Below, in pieces: positions 45,055 to 52,026 of a stretch of DNA of 64,000 nt; position 1 is the stretch's first letter, and every line of letters starts with the position of its first letter. The notes under the pieces are model-generated. The model searched no databases. It had not been told where the DNA came from and saw only the letters and a list, made by a program, of their open reading frames with translations. The stretch lies in contig JAJPGZ010000001.1 in NCBI GenBank assembly GCA_021325495.1, positions 62,001-126,000 of the forward strand. Direction: 5' to 3'. The DNA is from Spartobacteria bacterium (GTDB lineage: Bacteria > Verrucomicrobiota > Verrucomicrobiia > Chthoniobacterales > UBA10450). Position numbers and translations under genes: made by a program.

Positions 45055-45089
45055 AACCATTTTTCCCCACTTCGCCCCACTCTTAACCA
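45055..45089 (-). promoter_or_regulatory. MraZ operator: four TGGNN boxes at 10-bp spacing
   Basis: On the minus strand the sequence reads TGGTT, TGGGG, TGGGG, TGGTT (plus-strand positions 45085-45089, 45075-45079, 45065-45069, 45055-45059), each separated by five bases. This is the spacing described for MraZ binding sites in other bacteria. The two centre boxes are canonical, the outer two have GTT. The operator lies immediately upstream of mraZ, so it should govern the whole dcw operon. Confidence 0.9.
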
Positions 45090-45208
45090 CTTTGCGTGCC
45101 AGGGGTCAATAGAAATTATGCGTTCTTTTTCGAGGGCAGCGTTAGGCCCCTCCCCATATATAGATGTCGATCTTGCAATCGTTTCCCCGCATTCGACCTT
45201 TGCTCCCA

Positions 45209-45679
45209 ATGCGTTTGTTGTTTTTCGCGCTCCTTGCCACTTCCGTTCTCGCGCAAACCGCGCCGCCTAACGACACCGACGCCGTGCGCGTAAACGTGAC
45301 GGTGAATCCCGACGGTTCGCGCACGACCTACCAGTTCGACAACGCAAATCACAAGGCGACCGCCACCACCATCGAGGCGGATGGCAAAACGCCGCGCGGC
45401 AAAACGGTTTACCGCGTGGATGATCAGGGACGCTTCGCCACCGGCGTTTCGTTCGACGCCAAAGGTAAATTTCGCTTCAAGAGCCTGTATAAGTACGATG
45501 GCGCGGGACGGATTCAGGAAGAGACGCAGCTCAGCAAAGACGACGCGGTCTTGAATAAGATCGTTTACAGCTACGACGCGAATGGCCGGCAGACCGGTTA
45601 CTCCGTTTTCGATGCGACCGGAAAACTTCTCGGCCAAACATCGACCGCTTCACCGCCCATTCCGCCGAAGAAAAAATGA
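45209..45679 (+). CDS. Secreted protein with YD-like repeats
   Basis: 156 residues with a signal peptide (MRLLFFALLATSVLA). The mature part has repeated short units around Tyr/Gly and Asp: RVDDQGRFATGVSFDAKGK, KYDGAGRIQEE, SYDANGRQTGYSVFDATGK. These resemble the RHS/YD repeat strands that build beta-sheets in extracellular proteins, but the protein is far too short to form an RHS shell. Function unknown. I chose ATG 45209 because it opens the signal peptide; the frame is open to an ATG at 45164 that lies within a motif copy. Confidence 0.7.
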   Translation: MRLLFFALLATSVLAQTAPPNDTDAVRVNVTVNPDGSRTTYQFDNANHKATATTIEADGKTPRGKTVYRVDDQGRFATGVSFDAKGKFRFKSLYKYDGAGRIQEETQLSKDDAVLNKIVYSYDANGRQTGYSVFDATGKLLGQTSTASPPIPPKKK

Positions 45680-45744
45680 CGCGCGCAAGATCGACATCTA
45701 CCTCTCGCCTTGCTTCGACTAACAAAGCGACTTAAAACTCACCC

Positions 45745-46407
45745 GTGATCGAGTACATCCAACGAGGCGGCTTGCTCATGTGGCCGATCCTCATCTGCAG
45801 CATCGTCGCCATCGGCGTGTTCGCGGAACGGCTCTTCTATTTGCATCGCGCCACCATTCACGTCGGCGAATTTCTCAAGGGATTGTCGAACTTGATCCAA
45901 CGGCGCAATTTTGCCGAAGCGCTGCATGAATCGGCCGGAACGCCCGGCCCGGTCGCGCGCGTGATTCATGCGGCGATTCTCCGGCACGAAGCGCCGCGCG
46001 CGGAATTGCGCGACGTCGTCCAGGAAGCTGGCCAACTCGAAGTGCCGAAGCTGGAAAGATTTCTCGGCGTGCTCGCGACCATCGCGTTCCTCGCGCCGCT
46101 GCTCGGTTTGTTAGGCACGGTCGCCGGAATGATCGACACCTTCGGGGTGATCGCGTCAAACGGCGGCACCGCGACGGTGACGGAACTTTCGCGCGGCGTT
46201 TATAAAAGTTTGCTCACCACCGCAGCCGGTCTCGTCGTCGCCACGCCCACTTACGTCGCCTACGCCTATCTCTCATCGCGCGTGCGACAGATGATGTTTG
46301 ATATGGAACGCGCGGGAATTGAAGTCGTGCACATGCTCACCGACACCGCGCCGATGAGCGGCATCATCAGTTTCCAGCAACCGGGCGCGGAGCGTGAAGC
46401 GCGCTAA
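45745..46407 (+). CDS. TolQ/ExbB-family proton channel protein
   Basis: 220 residues with three membrane spans: residues ~10-30 (LLMWPILICSIVAIGVFAE), ~105-130 (LGVLATIAFLAPLLGLLGTV) and ~145-170 (LLTTAAGLVVATPTYVAY). With TolR/ExbD it forms the channel that converts proton flow into mechanical energy for TonB or TolA. Neighbouring tolR-like and tonB-like genes support this. The GTG at 45745 is the first start; the TAA stop is provided by TAAGATCGACA, a motif copy. Confidence 0.9.
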   Translation: MIEYIQRGGLLMWPILICSIVAIGVFAERLFYLHRATIHVGEFLKGLSNLIQRRNFAEALHESAGTPGPVARVIHAAILRHEAPRAELRDVVQEAGQLEVPKLERFLGVLATIAFLAPLLGLLGTVAGMIDTFGVIASNGGTATVTELSRGVYKSLLTTAAGLVVATPTYVAYAYLSSRVRQMMFDMERAGIEVVHMLTDTAPMSGIISFQQPGAEREAR

Positions 46408-46431
46408 GATCGACAATCGCCTAACGAATCG

Positions 46432-46836
46432 ATGAAGCTTCACCGGACGAAGGAATATAACTTCGGCTGGCTGATGATTATTCCCGCGGTCGATATTCTT
46501 TTCCTGCTCATCTTTTTTGTTCTGCTCAGCTCGAATTTTATTTTGCAGCCGGGAATCGCGGTCGCGCTTCCCTCTTCCCACTTCACTCTCCCGCCGCGCG
46601 CGAATCAGCAAATTTTGAGCATCACCGGCGGGTCGGTGCCGGCGATTTATTTTCGCGACCAAAAAATCGCGCTCGAACAACTCGGTCCATTGCTCGAACG
46701 CGCCAAGCGCGAAGGCGCCAGCCTCATTATCAAAGCCGATAGATCGACATCGTACGACACGGTTGTGCAAGTCACGAACCTGGCGCTCGAACACGGCATC
46801 ACCTCGGTCTCGCTCGCCACGACCGCGCCACGATGA
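46432..46836 (+). CDS. TolR/ExbD-family protein
   Basis: 134 residues. Short cytoplasmic N-terminus, one membrane span with the conserved Asp (WLMIIPAVDILFLLIFFVLL), then a periplasmic domain ending in IIKADRSTSYDTVVQVTNLALEHG, typical for ExbD/TolR. The partner of the preceding channel gene. A nine-base motif version (46741) encodes DRSTS in the periplasmic domain. Confidence 0.9.
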   Translation: MKLHRTKEYNFGWLMIIPAVDILFLLIFFVLLSSNFILQPGIAVALPSSHFTLPPRANQQILSITGGSVPAIYFRDQKIALEQLGPLLERAKREGASLIIKADRSTSYDTVVQVTNLALEHGITSVSLATTAPR

Positions 46837-47591
46837 CGGCCGCGGCCGAAACAAATCTCCTTTTCAATTGGGGACCGCCGCGCCCGCGCGCGCGCGCGCT
46901 CGTGTTGTTCATCGCCATCTCGCTGCTGTTTCACGCGCTTTGTTTTTACATTTTCCAAATTGTCTATCCGGCCTCGATCTCGCTCGTGCCGCCGCCGGCG
47001 CGAGTGAATTTGATCTCGGACAAAACGGAAGACGGCCGCGCGTTTTTGCGTTGGATCGACGCGGAAGATCCGGCGCTGAGCGCAACGACATTGCGCCCGA
47101 GAGCGAGAGATTTACCGCGGCTCGAGCACGTGCCTTCGTACAAGACGGCGCGGGCAACGTTGAAACAATTGCCCCCGCTCGTTGTCGATCTTACCCCGCC
47201 CAGTCCGCTTCCGCCGGGTCCGGTGCCGACGGCGCAACGAGCGGAACCCACTCGGCTCGCGCCCGTCGGAACCTCGGTCGAATTTTCGGAAGAGATCGCC
47301 ACGCGCGGTGCGCCGAAATTTCCGGCAACAAAATTCACCGCCGCGACCAATGAACAACCGCAGAATGTTCGCTTTCGCATTGCGGTGAACCAGCGCGGCG
47401 AAGTGCAATACGCGTTCCCGTTGAATTCTTGCGGCGATTCCGCTCTGGATGCGCAGGCGCGCCAGCACATCGCGCAGACCCGATTCGCGGATGCGCCTAA
47501 CGAATCGCTAACGTGGGGCATCGCGACGGTGGAATGGGGCGTGGACATTTCGCTGCCCTCCGCAAGATCGACATCTACTCCTGAGCCGTGA
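46833..47591 (+). CDS. TonB/TolA-like energy-transducing protein
   Basis: 252 residues. One N-terminal span (LVLFIAISLLFHALCFYIF), a Pro-rich periplasmic stretch (PPLVVDLTPPSPLPPGPVP) and a C-terminal domain (NVRFRIAVNQRGEVQYAFPL through ALDAQARQHIAQTRF) that fits the TonB C-terminal fold. It would carry energy from the TolQ/TolR pair to outer-membrane receptors or the Pal system. The final residues ARSTSTPEP come from a motif copy (47564), past the folded domain. Overlaps the previous gene by ATGA. Confidence 0.82.
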   Translation: MTAAAETNLLFNWGPPRPRARALVLFIAISLLFHALCFYIFQIVYPASISLVPPPARVNLISDKTEDGRAFLRWIDAEDPALSATTLRPRARDLPRLEHVPSYKTARATLKQLPPLVVDLTPPSPLPPGPVPTAQRAEPTRLAPVGTSVEFSEEIATRGAPKFPATKFTAATNEQPQNVRFRIAVNQRGEVQYAFPLNSCGDSALDAQARQHIAQTRFADAPNESLTWGIATVEWGVDISLPSARSTSTPEP

Positions 47592-47827
47592 TCCGGGTCA
47601 GTCTCACCGCGCTGGTCACGATTTATCTGCTGCTTTTTCTTGCGGCGGTTTTTCTTCTCTGGATAGTTGGGGAGTGGAATCGGCGCCGGCGCGAACGGCG
47701 CGCATTGCGTCACCGGTTGCGCTGCGTTATCTGCGCGTTCGAGTTTGAAGATCGGACCGCGGCATTGCTTCCACGCTGTCCGCGTTGCGGCAGCCTGAAC
47801 GAAAGATTTAAACTGGAGCGAATTTAA
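47588..47827 (+). CDS. Small membrane protein with zinc-ribbon
   Basis: 79 residues. A hydrophobic N-terminal helix (ALVTIYLLLFLAAVFLLWIV) is followed by a basic region and a Cys4 zinc-ribbon: RCVICAF and RCPRCGSL. The four Cys arranged as CxxC-x(n)-CxxC suggest a bound zinc in the cytoplasm. It overlaps the end of the TonB-like gene and precedes guaB3. Family not recognised. Confidence 0.75.
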   Translation: MIRVSLTALVTIYLLLFLAAVFLLWIVGEWNRRRRERRALRHRLRCVICAFEFEDRTAALLPRCPRCGSLNERFKLERI

Positions 47828-47833
47828 TTACTT

Positions 47834-49012
47834 ATGGGAATGTGGATCGGCCGAAATCGAAAAGCGCGGGTGACGTACGGGTTTGATGAAATCGCGCTCG
47901 TCCCCGGCCGGGTCACGATTAATCCGAACGAAGTCGACACCGCGTTTCGCATTCCGCGCAAAGACGCCGAGCCGCTCGAGCTAAAAATTCCCATCCTGGC
48001 CAGCGCGATGGATGGAGTTGTCGATGTACGATTCGCCATCGCCATGAGTAAACTCGGCGGTCTCGCCGTCTTGAATCTCGAAGGCGTGCAGACGCGCTAC
48101 AAAAATCCGGCCGAAGTTCTCGAGAAAGTTGTGCAGGCGGAGAAAGCGGAAGTGACTTCGCTGCTTCAACGTATTTATCAGGAACCGGTGCAGCCGGAGT
48201 TGATCGCGGCGCGCGTGAAACAAATCAAAGACGGCGGCGGCATCGCCGCGGTGAGCTCGATTCCGCAACGCGCCGCTGAATTCGGCGCCATCGCGCAAGA
48301 GGCGGGCGCGGATGTTTTCGTCGTGCAAAGCACGGTCTCGACCGTGAAACATATTTCGTCCGAGTACAAATCGCTCGATCTCGAAAAATTTTGTCGCGAC
48401 ATGCGCATCCCAGTCATCGTCGGAAACACCGTGACCTACGATGTGACGTTGGAAGTCATGCAATGCGGACCAGCGGCGGTGTTGATCGGCGTCGGACCCG
48501 GCGCTGCGTGCACATCGCGCGGCGTTCTCGGTCTCGGCGTGCCGCAAGTCACGGCCACGGTCGATTGCGCGGCTGCGCGCGATTTCTACTTCAAAAAATC
48601 TTCGCGTTATGTGCCGATCATTACCGACGGCGGCATGAGCAAAGGCGGCGATGTTTGCAAAGCACTCGCGTGCGGCGCGGATGCGGTCATGGTCGGAAGC
48701 GCGTTTGCCAAGAGCGATGAATCGCCCGGGCGCGGATATCATTGGGGGATGGCGACGCCGCACGCAAATCTTCCGCGCGGCACACGCATCAAAGTCGGCA
48801 CGACCGGTTCGTTGAAACAAATTTTGTTCGGGCCGGCGGAAGTCGATGACGGTTCACAAAATCTTGTCGGCGCCATCACCACCTGTATGGGGAACGTCGG
48901 CGCGCGCGACATCGGCGAATTTCAGCAGACCGAAATTATCATCGCGCCCTCCATTAAAACCGAAGGCAAACTTTTCCAGACGGTCCAGAGCGTCGGCATG
49001 GGCACGCGCTAA
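47834..49012 (+). CDS. guaB3: GuaB3-type IMP dehydrogenase-related protein
   Basis: 392 residues, shorter than standard IMP dehydrogenase and lacking the CBS pair. TIM-barrel features: LASAMDGVVDVRFAIAMSKLGG, the catalytic loop GVGPGAACTSRGVLGLGVPQ with Cys, and ITDGGMSKGGDVCKALACGADAVMVG for the phosphate site. GuaB3 proteins occur in actinobacteria and cyanobacteria; they act on IMP or related nucleotides. The TAA stop is part of a motif copy (TAAGATCGACA), after which fabF begins. Confidence 0.88.
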   Translation: MGMWIGRNRKARVTYGFDEIALVPGRVTINPNEVDTAFRIPRKDAEPLELKIPILASAMDGVVDVRFAIAMSKLGGLAVLNLEGVQTRYKNPAEVLEKVVQAEKAEVTSLLQRIYQEPVQPELIAARVKQIKDGGGIAAVSSIPQRAAEFGAIAQEAGADVFVVQSTVSTVKHISSEYKSLDLEKFCRDMRIPVIVGNTVTYDVTLEVMQCGPAAVLIGVGPGAACTSRGVLGLGVPQVTATVDCAAARDFYFKKSSRYVPIITDGGMSKGGDVCKALACGADAVMVGSAFAKSDESPGRGYHWGMATPHANLPRGTRIKVGTTGSLKQILFGPAEVDDGSQNLVGAITTCMGNVGARDIGEFQQTEIIIAPSIKTEGKLFQTVQSVGMGTR

Positions 49013-49032
49013 GATCGACAACTACCTTTCAA

Positions 49033-50283
49033 ATGAACAACGGACGCAGAGTTGTCATCACCGGCATGGGTGTGGTCACGCCGCTCGGAAATGATCTCGA
49101 AGTATTTTGGTCGAAACTAAAAAACGGCGAGAGCGGCATTCGTCGCATCACCGCAATCGATCCGTCGAAATTCGATTGTCAGATCGGCGGCGAAGTGCGC
49201 GACTTCGACCCGAAACAATTTTTCAAAAATCCCAAAGATCCGCGCCGCACCGATCGCTTCGCGCAACTGGCGATGGCCGCCGCGAAAATGTCGCTGCAAG
49301 ACAGCGGCATCGATTTGGAAAAAACAAATCTCGACCGCTTCGGCGTACTCGTGAGCAGCGGCATCGGCGGATTGAAAACATTGCAGGACCAACACGGCGC
49401 ATTGATGACCAAAGGGCCGGGACGCGTTTCGCCGTTCACGATTCCGATGCTCATCAGCAACATGGCCAGCGGACTCATCTCGATGGAATTCGGATTGCGC
49501 GGACCAAACATGTGCATCGTGACGGCGTGCGCGACGTCGAACAACGCCATCGGTGAATCGTGGCGCATCATCAAATTCGGCGATGCCGATATTTTTCTCG
49601 CCGGCGGTTCCGAAGCGTCCATGGTCGAGGTCGGTCTCGCGGGATTCGGCGCGATGCGAGCGTTGAGCACGCGCAACGACGAACCGGAGCGCGCGTCGCG
49701 ACCGTTCGATAAAGATCGAGATGGTTTTGTCATGAGCGAAGGGTCGGGCGTCGTGGTCGTGGAAGAGCTCGAGCATGCGAAGAAACGCGGCGCGAAAATT
49801 TATTGCGAGCTCGTCGGCTATGGATTGTCTGCCGACGCCTATCACATGACTGCGCCGCCGGAAGGCGGCGAAGGCGCCGCGCGCGCCATGCAACTCGCGC
49901 TCGATCACGCTAAGATCGACATCGGCGATGTCGATTACATCAACGCGCATGCCACTTCGACCGGCCTGGGCGACATCAGCGAAACGCGCGCGATCAAAAA
50001 AGTTTTTGGCGACAAAGCGAAACAGATCACGATCAGCGCGACGAAATCGATGACCGGGCATTTGTTAGGCGGCGCCGGCGCGGTGGAAATGGCGGCGTGC
50101 GCGCTGGCCATTCGCGACGGAGTGGTTCCACCGACGATCAACCTCGATAATCCCGATCCGGAGTGCGATCTCGATTACACGCCGCACAAAGCGCGAGAAA
50201 AGAAAGTGCGCGTGGTCGTGAACAATTCGTTCGGTTTCGGCGGACACAACGCCACGCTCGTCGCGAAAGCGTTCGAGGACTGA
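49033..50283 (+). CDS. fabF: Beta-ketoacyl-ACP synthase II
   Basis: 416 residues, the usual length. Elongates fatty acids by condensing malonyl-ACP with acyl-ACP. The catalytic triad is visible: Cys in CIVTACATSNNAIGES, His in INAHATSTGLGD and His in KSMTGHLLGGAGAVEMA. The C-terminal NNSFGFGGHNATLV is typical. Motif copy 49912 is read as AKIDIGD in a surface loop. It is the last gene of this plus-strand run. Confidence 0.96.
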   Translation: MNNGRRVVITGMGVVTPLGNDLEVFWSKLKNGESGIRRITAIDPSKFDCQIGGEVRDFDPKQFFKNPKDPRRTDRFAQLAMAAAKMSLQDSGIDLEKTNLDRFGVLVSSGIGGLKTLQDQHGALMTKGPGRVSPFTIPMLISNMASGLISMEFGLRGPNMCIVTACATSNNAIGESWRIIKFGDADIFLAGGSEASMVEVGLAGFGAMRALSTRNDEPERASRPFDKDRDGFVMSEGSGVVVVEELEHAKKRGAKIYCELVGYGLSADAYHMTAPPEGGEGAARAMQLALDHAKIDIGDVDYINAHATSTGLGDISETRAIKKVFGDKAKQITISATKSMTGHLLGGAGAVEMAACALAIRDGVVPPTINLDNPDPECDLDYTPHKAREKKVRVVVNNSFGFGGHNATLVAKAFED

Positions 50284-50304
50284 TTGTCGATCTTAGCTCT
50301 CGCT

Positions 50305-50333
50305 GCTGTGGAGGCAGCCGTCCTCGGCTGCGG
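50305..50333. repeat. Left 29-bp inverted repeat of the RAYT element
   Basis: Begins GCTGTGGAGG and ends CGGCTGCGG; perfect reverse complement of 50827-50855. It contains its own stem (GCAGCCG, TCCT, CGGCTGC), the REP-type fold that RAYT enzymes recognise. The transposase stop codon begins at the next base. Confidence 0.9.
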
Positions 50334-50786
50334 CTAAACGCGATCGATCAATGCGATCTCGCCTTGATACGGCCACTCATGAGCCGCTTTAGCTAAACCA
50401 GCACGAACAGGATTCTCGCGCACATAGAGCCATTTTTCCGAATAGCTTTCATCGCTTCGCAGAAGGTGATCAAAGAAGCTCGGCTGCCAGAACCGGCCCG
50501 TAGCTTGTAGTGCAACGGCGATTGCGCGCTTCAATCCTGCAACCCAACGCGAAAGAACGAACTCGCCAGAGCCACATACAAAAATATGAACGTGATCCGG
50601 CATGATCACATATCGCCCAACCGCTGTATTAAACTCGCGCATACCACGCTCGGCGTAACGTTCAAGCGCAGTTTGCGCCGTCGCCAAACACGGAATGCGC
50701 CGCCGATTCCAAGTGGTGAAAGTAACAAAATAGAGCGGCTCGTGTGCAAAGATCAATCCAAGCCGTGGCGGTCGATCTTTGATCAC
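50334..50786 (-). CDS. REP-associated tyrosine transposase (RAYT, Y1 HUH family)
   Basis: 150 residues beginning with GTG. PLYFVTFTTWNRR opens the domain, YVIMPDHVHIFV contains the HUH metal-binding pair and YVRENPVRAGL the catalytic Tyr with the NPVRAGL trait of RAYTs. These enzymes cut and rejoin single-stranded REP hairpins; they are normally single-copy and domesticated rather than self-moving. The perfect 29-bp inverted repeats on both sides, each holding a REP-like hairpin, show the complete element. The sequence appears intact. Confidence 0.92.
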   Translation of the reverse strand: MIKDRPPRLGLIFAHEPLYFVTFTTWNRRRIPCLATAQTALERYAERGMREFNTAVGRYVIMPDHVHIFVCGSGEFVLSRWVAGLKRAIAVALQATGRFWQPSFFDHLLRSDESYSEKWLYVRENPVRAGLAKAAHEWPYQGEIALIDRV

Positions 50787-50826
50787 GTGCAGGTTTTAGA
50801 GCCTAACGAGATGGTTTACAATCATT

Positions 50827-50855
50827 CCGCAGCCGAGGACGGCTGCCTCCACAGC
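50827..50855. repeat. Right 29-bp inverted repeat of the RAYT element
   Basis: Reverse complement of 50305-50333 without a mismatch; 40 bases upstream of the transposase start. Beyond it two motif copies (50871, 50888) lead into the roadblock gene. Confidence 0.9.
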
Positions 50856-50895
50856 AGATTGCGGAGTAGTTGTCGATCTTGCCGAGATGTCGATC

Positions 50896-51363
50896 TTAGC
50901 TGTCGCTGAAGATCGGCGCGGCGGAAATATCGGCGGCGGTGAATTCGAGACCGTGGCCTCCGCGCCGCAACGATTTTAACAAATTCGCCACGCCAGTGGC
51001 CGCGGCTGTGGAATAAAACCTAACGAGCCCGACCGTGGTCTTCTGACCGAAGACCGTGATCATGATGGTGTCGTCATCGACCGAATTCATGAACATGTGA
51101 CTGCCGTTGCCTTGATGATAAAGGGCGTTGAATTCGACTTCGCCAATGCGCCGCGCGAGCTCGCAAGTGGCGGCGAACGATCCGGCGGCGAGCGCGGCGA
51201 TGATGGTCACGTCCGTCACGTTGTGATCGCCGTATTGCGAAATAACGTTGCCGCCCTTGTCGATAACGACGGTGAGATCGGCTTCCGATTTTTTCAGGAA
51301 ATCCGCGAGCACGCCGTCGAGCGTGGCGACATCGTCAATGGTTAGGACAGGAATCGCGTTCAT
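50896..51363 (-). CDS. Roadblock/LC7-domain protein (MglB-like)
   Basis: 155 residues. The roadblock fold is visible as VLADFLKKSEADLTVVIDKGGNVISQYG, then AALAAGSFAATCELARRIGE and the strand pair MITVFGQKTTVGLVRFY. In Myxococcus MglB, such a protein is the activator of the MglA GTPase. Here it is encoded with an MglA-like GTPase in the same orientation (ATGA overlap at 51360-51363), so they are a likely pair. The TAA stop is formed by a motif copy (50888). An earlier start to 51708 would overlap the GTPase gene. Confidence 0.88.
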   Translation of the reverse strand: MNAIPVLTIDDVATLDGVLADFLKKSEADLTVVIDKGGNVISQYGDHNVTDVTIIAALAAGSFAATCELARRIGEVEFNALYHQGNGSHMFMNSVDDDTIMITVFGQKTTVGLVRFYSTAAATGVANLLKSLRRGGHGLEFTAADISAAPIFSDS

Positions 51364-52025
51364 GCAGAGGCCTGCTTTTGTGGAGGCGGCTCCACTGGAA
51401 TCGCGACCGGCGGCGCGACCGTCGATGGCACATCGCTTTGTTTGCTGAACTTGTGCAGCAGAATTTGGGAGACGGCGTTGAGCGCGGCGAAAACGTTTTG
51501 GCCCGTGCTGGAGATGACTTCGAAACTTTGGAAACGTTTTTTTCGATTGTTGAGCACGTACTCCATGTAATTGATCGGCGCGATGTTCGTCAGGTCGCGC
51601 TTGTTGTACTGGAGCACGAGCGGAATTTCGTCGATCGAGATGTTCTGCTTGGCTAGGTTCTCCTCGAGATTTTTGAAGCTCTCGACGTTCTCCTCCATTT
51701 TTTCCCACTGCGAATCGGCGACGAAAACAACGCCATCGACGCTGCGCAAAACGAGCTGACGGGTGGCGTTGTAGATGACCTGCCCGGGGACGGTGTAGAG
51801 CTGGAACTTGGTCACGAATCCTTTGATCACGACCGCGTTTAAGGGAAGGAAATCGAAGAACAAGGTGCGATCGGCCGCGGTCGCGAGCGAAACGAGGTCG
51901 CCGCGGTTCTGCGGATTAATCCGCTGATGAATGTAACTCAGGTTCGTCGTCTTTCCGCACAAGGCCGGGCCGTAGTAAACGATCTTGAATTGGATTTCGC
52001 GGCTCGCGTAATTGATGATCGACAT
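51360..52025 (-). CDS. MglA-like small GTPase
   Basis: 221 residues. P-loop YYGPALCGKTTNL, switch region YTVPGQVIYNATRQLVL, and YNKRDLTNI (base recognition) match MglA, a bacterial Ras-like GTPase that sets the leading pole and drives pili or gliding motors. The C-terminal ~30 residues are Pro-rich and not part of the GTPase. The roadblock gene follows and the large roadblock protein precedes it (one base apart), with the pilus ATPase gene upstream, which suggests pilus polarity control. Confidence 0.93.
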   Translation of the reverse strand: MSIINYASREIQFKIVYYGPALCGKTTNLSYIHQRINPQNRGDLVSLATAADRTLFFDFLPLNAVVIKGFVTKFQLYTVPGQVIYNATRQLVLRSVDGVVFVADSQWEKMEENVESFKNLEENLAKQNISIDEIPLVLQYNKRDLTNIAPINYMEYVLNNRKKRFQSFEVISSTGQNVFAALNAVSQILLHKFSKQSDVPSTVAPPVAIPVEPPPQKQASA

Positions 52026-52026
52026 A

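Noticed and set aside
49117-50061. Long antisense frame opposite fabF
   Set aside because: Shadow of a strongly conserved gene; biased composition and no motif.
50334-50786. IS200/IS605 transposon
   Set aside because: The C-terminal NPVRAGL and REP-bearing inverted repeats fit RAYT; no TnpB partner is present.
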